Origin: Roseimaritima sp.
Lineage (GTDB): Bacteria; Planctomycetota; Planctomycetia; Pirellulales; Pirellulaceae
Direction of reading: 5' to 3'
Assembly: GCA_007124075.1 (NCBI GenBank)
Contig: SLFV01000144.1
Location: 1-16,597 of the forward strand
Length of the DNA: 16,597 bases
Shown: positions 12,501 through 16,597 of the stretch, in pieces
How the letters are laid out: the number at the start of each line of letters is the position of its first letter
Numbering within the stretch: the first letter of the stretch is position 1
Translations under genes and position numbers: made by a program
Notes under the pieces: generated by a model
Told to the model about the DNA's origin: nothing
Seen by the model: the letters and a program-made list of their open reading frames with translations, nothing else
The model's database searches: none

Positions 12501-15500
12501 AGACCGATGGCGGGGAGTTTGTGCTGGCCTTTGCGGACGACACGGATACGGGGATCGAAGCGGGGACGGTCGTCATCGCTTCAGACGCGACGAGGGAAGA
12601 AATCGAAGCGGCGCTGCAGGACATTACCGGCCTGGCGGGGAACGTGACGGTGATCGGTGGCCCACTGCCTGATGCTCCGGTGACGATCCTGTTCGGGGGC
12701 GACCTGACCGGGCAGGTGATTCAGTATCCGACGATTGATTCATCCGGCTTGATAGCGCTGCCGGCGTCCATCACGGTCACCGACGATTTCGACGACGGAC
12801 GAGCTTTCGAGGTCGAGTTTTCTGGGAACACGACCGGCGGCACCTTCACGTTGACGGTGGAGGATCCTGACGGAGAAGGCGTCCTGGGAACGACTGACCC
12901 GATCGCGCACGATGCGGATGCGCTGACGATTCTGGCGGCACTGGAAACGATCGATGGATTGGCGGGTAGGGTCGCGGTCACACGCACGCCGGCCGATGCG
13001 TCACAGGTCCGGGTCGAGTTGCTGCTGAACCTTGCCGACAGTTCGCTGGAATTGAATGCGGATGCTGGCGACCTGCAAGTTGATCCGATTGAGGCAGTGT
13101 TGGATGCGAAGGAGTATCAGCCACAACAAGTGACGATCACGATCCCCGCGACCGTCACGGGGGGAAGCTTTGTCTTGGGGTTGGTTGACCCGGAAAACGG
13201 TATCGATGGTCAATCCTATCCAATTGCGTTTAATGCCGAGCCAATCGACGTTCAAGAAGCGCTGGAGGAAATCCTGGGAGACGATGGCAGCTCTTTCCCG
13301 CTCGCTGGTAACATCGAAGTGGCGGCTGGTGCCGAATCGGGGCAGTACATCGTGACCTTCGTCAACGCTTTGGCGGGGATGACGGTTGCACCCTTCACCG
13401 TGGTAAGCGACCTGGCAACGACGATTCGTTTGGAGAACTTCGATGACGAGGACGGTGTTGGGGTTTCCACCCTGTCTGCGGGCGTGCAGAATTACATCGT
13501 TTTCAGTCGCCCCAGTGATTCGGTCTATCCCACGTACGCTGATACCATTTCGGATCCCGACGCCGTGCTGGGCTTCCTCAATCCGCAAGACCCGGCGGGG
13601 ACTCAAGTGGCCATCACGGTCCAAGGGACGGGTTACCTCGATGCCTGGATTGACCTCAATGGTAACGGGGTCTTCGAAACCACCTTTGGTGAGAAGGTCT
13701 TGGACAGCGTTCCCGTGGTCGATGGACTGAATATTTTGACGATTCACACGCCACCGGGAACGACGGATGGCGAGCGTTGGATGCGAGTCCGCTTGTCGCC
13801 CGAAGGTGGACTAGAGCCGACGGGACTCGCTGTCGGCGGCGAGGTCGAGGATTACTTGGTCCAAGTCATTAACGTTGCACCGGTCGTCGCCGCTGATGAT
13901 TTGTACGAAATGCTGGAGGACGGAACAGGGCTGGATGAAGGAAGGCTGGATACTGCACGCGATAGCATGCCGTCCCTAATCGACAACGATGACTTCGATA
14001 CGGATTTTGATCCGCTGATCGACCCCGACACGTTTGTCCCTTACCGCGTGGTGGTGGTGGACGAACCGGAGTTTGCAGAAGTGTTCGAGTTGGATCCGGA
14101 AACCGGTCATTTTACCTACACGCCACTGCGGGATTTTGCCGGGATCGATACGTTCACCTATTACGTCGCGCTGCAGCAAAGCGGAATCGATGCGGATCTC
14201 GACTTGACGTTACCCAGTATCGCCACCGTGACGATTGATGTTCGTCCGGTCAATGATCCGCCACTTGCCCAAAATCAACGTTTCACTACGCTGGAAAGTC
14301 AACCAACGCCTGCGGCGGGCGACCCGCTGATGATCGAGCTTGATAACTTGCCTGTTGGAGCTGAGGTCGATGACGTGGCTGTCCTCAGCAGCCTGAACGA
14401 TGGCTTGGTACCACTGGTTGATGTGACTGTTGGAACGCCTTTCGCGTTTACCGTCACGTTGCCCGGCGGAACCGATAGCGGCAGCTACATTCTCCAACTG
14501 CTTGATGACAATGGCGACCTGATTGGTCAGACCGGGTCGATTGCGTGGGATGCCGATGCGGACTCGGTGCTTGAGGCCCTGGAAGCAATTGACACGCTTG
14601 AATCGGCAAATGTCACGGTTACTGGCGGTACGTTCCTGCCCGAGCCACCGCAAGTCGGACGTGGCCAGCACCCGCTGACCATCACGGCAGGGGACTTGCT
14701 GGAGTACGCGGTCGCCCACCAGAATCCGCAGTATCCCGTGGATGCTCCTGAGGATCCGTGGGACGAAACTGATCAACAGCTTCGGGTTGTGGAAGTGATC
14801 ATCACGGATGATCCCACCGATCTTGATGGAACTGGCTATACGGCAACAGAAGCGGATCCGGTGACGGGGATACTGGAAGTGCAAACGATCCATGGAACCG
14901 CGATTTTGCGCTTCGCGGTCGAAGATGGGCCGATCGGATTTGTCGACTCTGAAGGTTCGCTGATCGATATCGTTTACGTTTCCAATGACTATCTCAATCG
15001 TGACAACGTCGAATTGGTATCGGTAGATCGCGGTGACGGCACGGCGGTGTCCGTCTTTGATTTCTTCCGCTTTACGATGGAAGATGACGGGCTTTTAATC
15101 GATCCCCAGCAGGTCAACGCCAGCGGCGATATTGAAACGGATGTCGAAGAGACTGCGCCGCGACTTACACACACCGCCTTTGCGGCGATCGATGTCGCAC
15201 CGCAAAATGATTATCCGATCCCGAGTGCGACCGAAGAAAATTTGGTATCGGTTGGCCCCATCGGCTCCGGAATCTTGCTAGCCGATGGAACGTTTGGTCC
15301 GATTGTTGAAACGCCATGGGTCCTCTTCCATCGACGCGTCGTGGCGACCTTGACTTCGGGCATCGACGAGACTGATTCAGTGCTGACGGTTGCCGTTACC
15401 GACTCGCTGCCCCAAGTCCCGTTTGCTATCAGTATCAACGACGAAGTGATGACGGTTACGGACGTCAATGGGCCGAGCGGTGAATGGACGGTCCAGCGTG

Positions 15501-16597
15501 GTGTTGACGCGCCGGCTCACGCGGCAAATGCCAATGTCCGCTTGGAAGGCCCGGTACCGACCGAGGACACGGCGTTATTCATTCCCGCCCAGTTCTTGCT
15601 GCAATCCGACCTGGTTGGTCAAGTGATCTCTACCGATGAAAGCGGCGGCCTTAACGATGGCGACCTGCGGATCATTCGGGTCGATATGGTCACCATACCT
15701 GCATCGGGTGGCGGCTCCGTCATGCTGGGTCAGGAAAACGATAGCGATGGTGTGTGGTTTGTGGCACCGACCGATTGGTACGGCGAGGTGGTCTTTACCT
15801 ATATCGTCCAGGACACTGGGATCGATGAAGACGCGGAAGGGAATCGAGTCGAGAATCGTTTGACCGCTACCGGCACGGTGACCGTGATGGTGCAGCCAGT
15901 CAATGACGCTCCGGTGGCGTATCCGCGAGCACTTGAGTTCGTTGAATCGGGTGATCCGGTTCGCGATGTCTTTGAAATCTCCCCTGCCGACTTCTTGATG
16001 GGTACCGAACCGGAAATTCCCGCGATCCCGGGACCGGATACGGCTGATTTGGATGAACGATTTGACGAGCGCGAACAGCGAGACGGCCTACGTGTTGTCG
16101 CCTTCCAGACGTCGCACGGCACTGTCGATGTAGCCGACCTGGGTAACTATGATGGCCCCGGAACGGGAAGCGGCATGTTGGAACTGGAAAGCGATGCGGG
16201 TGGACACTTCGAGTTCGACATCGTCGATGGCGCATTGGAAAGCGCTCGCTTCGTTACTGCTGTCGATTACAATCGACGGTTCGAAGCGAATCCCGTGGAA
16301 TGGTTGACGTTCTGGATCGAAGACGACGGTAAGACGACCGATCCCCAAGATACCACTAACGTCATCGAATTGCCTGCCGAGCGGTCCGCACCGCAGACGT
16401 TGACGATTACAGTCCAGCCGACCAACGACGCTCCGGAGTTCCCGGATTTTGCGATGGTCGTGTTCCCCGAGGACATCAATGGCCTGGGAGCGACGGTTTA
16501 CTACGACATCTACAACGAAGATGGCAACGTCGCAGCGTTGCTCGAAAGTAACGATCCCGACCAGCACGAATTGCCACAGCGGATTTTCCCCAGCCGG
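2..16597 (+). CDS. Giant multidomain extracellular protein, internal fragment open at both ends
   Basis: Frame 2 is open across the whole window (5,532 codons, no stop in my hand translation) and has no start or termination codon inside it, so it is the middle of a much larger gene. The product is a chain of extracellular modules: Ig-like, PPC, matrixin-like protease, PPC, beta-helix, PPC, PPC, propeller-like, repeat block, two jelly-rolls, beta-helix, Ig-like, GEVED, cadherin-like repeats. I read no cysteine codon and only about 27 lysines; Asp, Asn, Gly, Thr and Val dominate, which fits a secreted, calcium-stabilised beta protein. No transmembrane segment is visible. Giant proteins of this composition are typical of planctomycetes. 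Inferred role: a surface or matrix adhesin with a protease module; substrate and partners are unknown. The frame was confirmed by continuous domain motifs from end to end, including DYGDAP, GEVEDY, HEIGHSLGLFH and four PPC D-[VI]-D-x-Y signatures. Confidence 0.97.
518..841 (+). other. PPC (pre-peptidase C-terminal) domain 1
   Basis: Residues 173-280 carry the PPC pattern: RFDFNGYLGDI, then DVDLYQVEL (the D-x-D-x-Y signature), a hydrophobic LALTVALLDSAG strand, GTFFIRVTS and the closing GSYLLQASV. PPC domains are small beta-sandwiches found beside secreted proteases and in surface proteins, where they are thought to help secretion, localisation or binding. An HDDDDD run (bases 572-589) directly precedes the signature and could bind calcium. 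It lies immediately upstream of the protease module, the usual arrangement. Confidence 0.8.
842..1078 (+). other. Linker or incomplete PPC-like lead-in to the protease
   Basis: Residues 281-359 begin with DDNNTFNTATDLGSLG and SLIGEIEPQ, the usual opening of a PPC domain ('N-T-ATDLG-L ... G I'). The expected D-x-D-x-Y strand does not follow. The chain runs instead through a proline-rich stretch (LIPLPPWAGG) and charged residues (HRQIQREVH) into the protease. It may be the protease's N-terminal extension or a remnant PPC. No cysteine switch is possible because the segment has no cysteine. Confidence 0.5.
1079..1537 (+). other. Matrixin-like zinc metalloprotease domain (metzincin)
   Basis: Residues 360-512. 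The zinc-binding motif HEIGHSLGLFH is encoded at 1406-1438: H469, H473 and H479 as ligands and E470 as the general base (HExxHxxGxxH). M487 lies eight residues after the third histidine (SVMGD), the Met-turn spacing of matrixins (family M10). Upstream strands and helices are recognisable: RFYHFPDT, then EITEAEKQIVRTIFEIYAS as the first helix, YEFTES, then DLRAF and the GLRGAIANAA strand before the active-site helix. All catalytic residues are present, so activity is plausible. The domain is flanked by PPC domains, as in many secreted bacterial proteases. Inferred role: autoprocessing of the giant chain or cleavage of extracellular protein; the target is unknown. Confidence 0.88.
1538..1876 (+). 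other. PPC domain 2, C-terminal to the protease
   Basis: Residues 513-625 show PPNSTDIDMYRFDVSEAG (the D-x-D-x-Y-x-F signature), TVLTLYRE (jelly-roll strand), FLEFQVQPGTYFVGVSSAG (the 'PGTYFVxVSS' strand that is most diagnostic of PPC) and YSLKLHFQA at the end. The match is full length. It sits directly after the Met-turn of the protease, as is typical of pre-peptidase C-terminal modules. Confidence 0.85.
1877..4261 (+). other. Right-handed beta-helix region 1 (pectate-lyase-like fold)
   Basis: Residues 626-1420. It opens with FSFWFQ, TIYVDRTND and GTLADPFANLDTALEAA, the DUF1565-like entry of bacterial beta-helices. After an inserted module (2096-2371) it resumes at IVRIVGNGG. It continues with helix-type rungs: FVVPQGTTVVLDAGTLIKM, IVVDPGIVLKMQGARI, LIAEGTPNRPVIFTSLRDD, ITNSEIRDNANG, PLIRRNRLDNNAINGVVIRG and HVLGRPGFPVLMT. 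Two sub-blocks repeat the same theme (cap strand, 'xxGTxxKM', 'G-P-xPVxxxS', 'GxWxGIxxxx'). No carbohydrate-active catalytic residues are obvious, so a scaffold or ligand-binding role is the safer reading. Confidence 0.75.
2096..2371 (+). repeat. E1: inserted 'DGVNxIxFxF' module, first of two copies
   Basis: Residues 699-790: QLIVDDGVNRIIFTFG, then PTEIADRINAQSS, then VDGQVIRLSAVDD. The layout is a strand naming a fillable quantity, a helix of A-[DT]-x-I-x-x-x-I-N-A type, then a strand. It matches E2 (12230-12469) in order. It separates the beta-helix entry TALEAA from IVRIVGNGG, which read as one continuous segment without it. Function unknown. Confidence 0.55.
4262..4900 (+). other. PPC-like domain 3
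   Basis: Residues 1421-1633. It starts with VNRTIATAQQLGQL, then FEVHGFISP and GDVDIYSFRGTAGTPVWIDID (the PPC signature), LDVIVEILASNGTVLARS, and after a loop of about 60 residues GTYYVRVRSAP and KYQLQIRLQ. The loop is longer than in ordinary PPC domains. The tail STVRFADIRYAATAIDVRGLP then leads into the next PPC. Confidence 0.75.
4901..5527 (+). other. PPC-like domain 4 and linker
   Basis: Residues 1634-1842. EGNNTFASAQQLVNL opens it, followed by INLAGSLSGPTDVDWYQFDV (the fourth D-[VI]-D-x-Y signature of the window), TTVAVYDSAGRLIWVGRE and the closing GTYYVAVMSNQ. About 45 residues of linker (LTRLEPVNTVRRVVEDHIGF and on) join it to the propeller-like region. The variable loop between strands is again enlarged and acidic (NIEDDQREG). 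Confidence 0.72.
5528..6892 (+). other. Beta-propeller-like region, interrupted
   Basis: Residues 1843-2297. Blades of WD/NHL-like character are visible: HLYTVNPFTGQRYLTRVSG, DIVIRSDGAMYGYRRLNG, SVARINPENGSIVSEQ, then after an insert (6200-6586) GRVTGISFNNINGTGNLYGV, FLTINRNNGNVLERQ, FEGLALGPQNV and LFAVTRDDRLVALDASG. The 'xLYxVxPxTGxxxx' and 'GLAxxP' phrases are typical of propeller blades. Blade number cannot be fixed by eye. A binding or scaffold role is inferred; no catalytic motif is recognised. Confidence 0.6.
6200..6586 (+). repeat. Inserted 'PGNAGNNISI ... LTGGNDG' module
   Basis: Residues 2067-2195: ESKLPGNAGNNISINVI, TSVAGTQINLQIT, a helix AETIVNAINNNDAARNLV, an Asn/Gly-rich turn (GNNNGNGNNGT) and a closing AIRAISGGSLTGGNDG. 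The pattern 'xxxPGxxGNxIxI ... AxxIVxAIN ... LxGGxDG' is a module I recognise from bacterial giant proteins and phage tail proteins, without a function I can name. It lies inside the propeller-like region. Boundaries are uncertain by 20-30 residues on the N-terminal side. Confidence 0.5.
7118..7312 (+). repeat. Module A: 'PFxIxVxDExMxVT ... RxxNGTT ... H' element
   Basis: Residues 2373-2437: IPFVIQVQDEQMLVT, then GNTLTVEREHNGTTPAQHP. The pattern is 'PFxIxIxxExxxVTxxxGxxxxVxRGxxGTTxxxHxxxAxV'. It is followed by the similar module B. The two lie between the first strand of U2 (GDFTLTYQD) and its helix motif (ISHDATPLVVQNAL). Confidence 0.6.
7355..7543 (+). repeat. Module B: second copy of the RGxNGTT element
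   Basis: Residues 2452-2514: LPFQIRIGSEDILVTNVDG, then FEVTRGINGTTPTTHAVGATV. It is the most canonical of the three copies in this window. It is a near neighbour of module A and resembles module C more than 7.8 kb downstream. I have seen this element in other bacterial giant proteins; I know no established function. Confidence 0.62.
8939..10024 (+). other. Jelly-roll (MAM/concanavalin-like) domain 1
   Basis: Residues 2980-3341. It contains GLAFSPLDFNLWHP, VHNEAAGGVSMHFGFEQWS, TLYFNYFLETEKHPG, ARVFASRDGGETWELVAT, LFDSTGVWRQARIDLS, DVRLRFDFST and the closing EGFYIDDIIVGYAERGE. The series 'cold strand, SxDGGxTWxxV, W-x-x-x-x-x-DLS, LRFxFxT, GxxIDDIxV' is the standard layout of MAM/LamG-like jelly-rolls in secreted bacterial proteins. 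These usually bind ligands or act as spacers. The opening NLWHP phrase reads as a continuation of the propeller's last blade, from which it is separated by the U-repeat block. Confidence 0.72.
10025..10229 (+). other. Short beta linker
   Basis: Residues 3342-3409. It includes GRYQLEIRRVDDVG, a strand like the end of a PPC domain ('GxYxLxIxR'), then FDTNDRHIND. No complete domain can be assigned. It connects the two jelly-roll domains. Confidence 0.4.
10230..10789 (+). other. Jelly-roll domain 2
   Basis: Residues 3410-3596. It shows HPWELTTTDPIFGNRSLVSA, GGLVTFTYNVSSREETHGLLFLIDG, VQFSFPSPTSTLTWIYLFFDEQD and ARIDNLQIL. This follows the 'PWxLTTxxPxxGxxSLxS ... xVxFxYxVSSE ... LxFxIDG ... LxWxYxxD ... 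AxIDNxxx' pattern of secreted carbohydrate-binding-like jelly-rolls. This pattern fixes frame 2 here, where two other + frames also stay open for 60-70 codons. Confidence 0.7.
10790..11545 (+). other. Right-handed beta-helix region 2
   Basis: Residues 3597-3848. Rungs are visible as FIIEANTITDSSVRGINVQ, PGVVIKNNIVAGSSGIRFAG, FGRIVNNTLVGNNAGVGVQIDG, PTVMNNIITQFTTGIGG and IEIEYNYFQGN. The 'xxNxIxxxxxxGIxxx' spacing with Asn ladders is typical of NosD/pectate-lyase-like helices. The C-terminal part, NFYLVAGSDAVDSS and DVYGQLR ... DPFKDRGAADRSD, is the usual ending of such beta-helix segments in secreted proteins. No catalytic residues recognised. Confidence 0.75.
11546..11980 (+). other. Ig-like domain 3 (SbsA-like)
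   Basis: Residues 3849-3993: FAVLLDPIDNDNAGLD, SFSILLTDGPGP, QVTVRRNNVTLVEGVDYSMGYN, TGELRLTPLSTLW and VYEITLDNKVIADRSG. The 'VxLxxNGxxLxEGVDYxxxY ... LRLTPL ... YxITLxN ... DxxG' layout is that of an SbsA-type Ig-like domain. It directly precedes the GEVED domain. Confidence 0.65.
12230..12469 (+). repeat. E2: second copy of the 'D-x-I-R-I ... A-T-I-A-x-x-L' module
   Basis: Residues 4077-4156: DAIRIDSGREEVVFELVPV, NTAVRFDTTTDTVATIATKLAGAI, then a VSVDSSISLQNQA strand. The order (strand, FE-type strand, helix with A-x-x-I-x-x-x-I, strand) matches E1 at 2096-2371. It lies at the start of the insert that splits the GEVED domain. Similarity is at fold-pattern level, not DNA level. Confidence 0.5.
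12470..13429 (+). repeat. U-repeat block 2: units U7, U8 and U9
   Basis: Residues 4157-4476. U7 (12470-12760): GEFVLAF, VIASDATREEIEAAL, GNVTVIGGP, VTILFGGDLTG. U8 (12761-13105): GTFTLTV, IAHDADALTILAAL, GRVAVT, VELLLNLAD. U9 (13106-13429): GSFVLGL, IAFNAEPIDVQEAL, GNIEVAAG, YIVTFVNALAG. These units share the order of strand, helix motif, strand and closing strand with block 1 but are more diverged and richer in GC-ending codons. The block ends exactly where the GEVED domain resumes. Confidence 0.72.
13871..14263 (+). other. Cadherin-like (tandem-95) repeat 1
   Basis: Residues 4624-4754. It starts NVAPVVAADDLYEMLEDG, passes SLIDNDDFDTDFDP and GHFTYTPLRDFAGIDTFTYYV (the diagnostic 'F-x-Y-x-P ... 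DFxGxDxFxYxV'), and ends VTIDVRPVNDPP. Such repeats bind calcium through Asp/Asn clusters and occur in bacterial surface adhesins. At about 131 residues it is longer than the usual 95-110 because of an acidic loop. Confidence 0.85.
14264..15217 (+). other. Cadherin-like repeat 2, enlarged by an inserted U unit
   Basis: Residues 4755-5072. The start follows PVNDPP (LAQNQRFTTLES) and the end is FAAIDVAPQNDYP, with GTAILRFAVEDGPIGFVDSEG and FDFFRFTMEDDGLLID in between. At about 318 residues it is nearly three times the usual length. Unit U10 accounts for roughly 90 of these. The rest may be long loops or a second, degenerate repeat lacking a clear P-V-N-D boundary. Confidence 0.65.
14417..14686 (+). 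repeat. U10: isolated U unit inside cadherin-like repeat 2
   Basis: Residues 4806-4895: FAFTVTLPGGTDSGSYILQLLDD, then IAWDADADSVLEAL and ANVTVTGG. These are the first three elements of a U unit in the right order and spacing; the closing G-[DN]-[LF]-A strand is not evident. It is flanked by cadherin-like sequence on both sides, ending before HPLTITAGDLL. Confidence 0.65.
15218..15913 (+). other. Cadherin-like repeat 3, containing module C
   Basis: Residues 5073-5304. It opens PSATEENLVSVG, is interrupted by module C, resumes with VPTEDTALFIPAQFLLQSDL (the 'TxEDTxLxI ... LLxxD' opening strand), and ends WYGEVVFTYIVQDTG and TVTVMVQPVNDAP. The doubled opening makes sense only if the module was inserted after the first strand or if two half-repeats are joined. 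Confidence 0.75.
15365..15544 (+). repeat. Module C: third copy of the RGxNGTT-type element
   Basis: Residues 5122-5181: VLTVAVTDSLPQVPFAISINDEVMTVTDVNG, then WTVQRGVDAPAHAANANV (given in pieces). It follows the pattern of modules A and B: PFxIxIxxE[DEV]xxVT, a short turn, then V-x-R-G-V-x-x-P-A-H. The GTT of the other copies is replaced by a shorter DAP. Confidence 0.58.
15914..16435 (+). other. Cadherin-like repeat 4
   Basis: Residues 5305-5478. It starts after PVNDAP at VAYPRALEFVESGDP, has a strongly acidic loop (GPDTADLDERFDEREQRDG), a SHGTVDVADLG strand, WLTFWIEDDGKTTDP and the closing LTITVQPTNDAP. At 174 residues it is long for the family. The acidic loop probably carries extra calcium-binding sites (inference). 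Confidence 0.72.
16436..16597 (+). other. Cadherin-like repeat 5, cut by the window end
   Basis: Residues 5479-5532. It begins EFPDFAMVVFPEDINGLG after PTNDAP, matching the usual start 'PxFxxxxxxxxxED'. The frame remains open at the final base, so more repeats very likely follow downstream. Confidence 0.6.

Larger units (their letters stand above)
11981..13870 (+). other. GEVED domain, split by an insertion of about 430 residues
   Basis: The first piece (11981-12127, residues 3994-4042) begins with DYGDAPNSFQT and continues GARHALI, FPRLGWYVDAESDAE, the canonical opening. The second piece (13430-13870, residues 4477-4623) starts FDDEDGVGVSTL and runs through LDAWIDLNGNGVFE, GERWMRVRLSPEGG and the eponymous GEVEDY (13838-13855). 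In ordinary GEVED domains the DYGDAP segment is joined to the DDEDGV segment by a short, Asp-rich link. Here modules E2 and U7-U9 occupy that link. GEVED domains occur in secreted, surface and adhesin-like bacterial proteins. Confidence 0.85.

Noticed and set aside
2..16597. Promoters, terminators, tRNA, CRISPR, insertion sequences or attachment sites inside the window
   Set aside because: All sequence is accounted for as coding in one frame and I saw no inverted repeats with T-runs, cloverleaf patterns, spaced direct repeats or transposase motifs.

Overview
The whole window is the interior of one gigantic protein-coding gene on the + strand. Reading frame 2 (codons starting at base 2) runs from the first complete codon to the last base, 5,532 codons, without a stop. 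Neither its start codon nor its stop codon is inside the window. Every other open frame here is shorter than 340 codons and is a shadow of this frame. I see no intergenic gap, RNA gene, promoter, terminator, CRISPR array or mobile element.

The encoded segment (roughly 0.58 MDa by length) is a mosaic of extracellular beta-rich modules. I read the order as: end of an Ig-like domain, a second SbsA-type Ig-like domain, a PPC domain, a matrixin-like zinc metalloprotease (HEIGHSLGLFH), a second PPC, a right-handed beta-helix, two more PPC-like domains, a beta-propeller-like region, a block of repeated beta-modules (called U units here), two jelly-roll/MAM-like domains, a second beta-helix, another Ig-like domain, a GEVED domain (DYGDAP ... 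GEVEDY) and a series of cadherin-like tandem-95 repeats ending in P-V/T-N-D-A/P-P.

The architecture, the very acidic, lysine-poor and apparently cysteine-free composition and the moderate GC content suggest a planctomycete, probably of the Pirellulaceae (Rhodopirellula-like); giant secreted proteins of this style are known there. The taxon is inferred, not proven. The likely role is a secreted or surface-attached adhesion/matrix protein carrying a protease module. The signal peptide and any C-terminal anchor or sorting signal lie outside the window.

The most interesting structure is nested insertion. Small beta-modules of three or four recurring kinds sit inside larger domains that read continuously once the modules are removed: the entry to beta-helix 1, the propeller, the propeller/jelly-roll junction, the GEVED domain, and two cadherin-like repeats. 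One U unit is itself split by a pair of a different module. This looks like domain-level invasion within a single gene.
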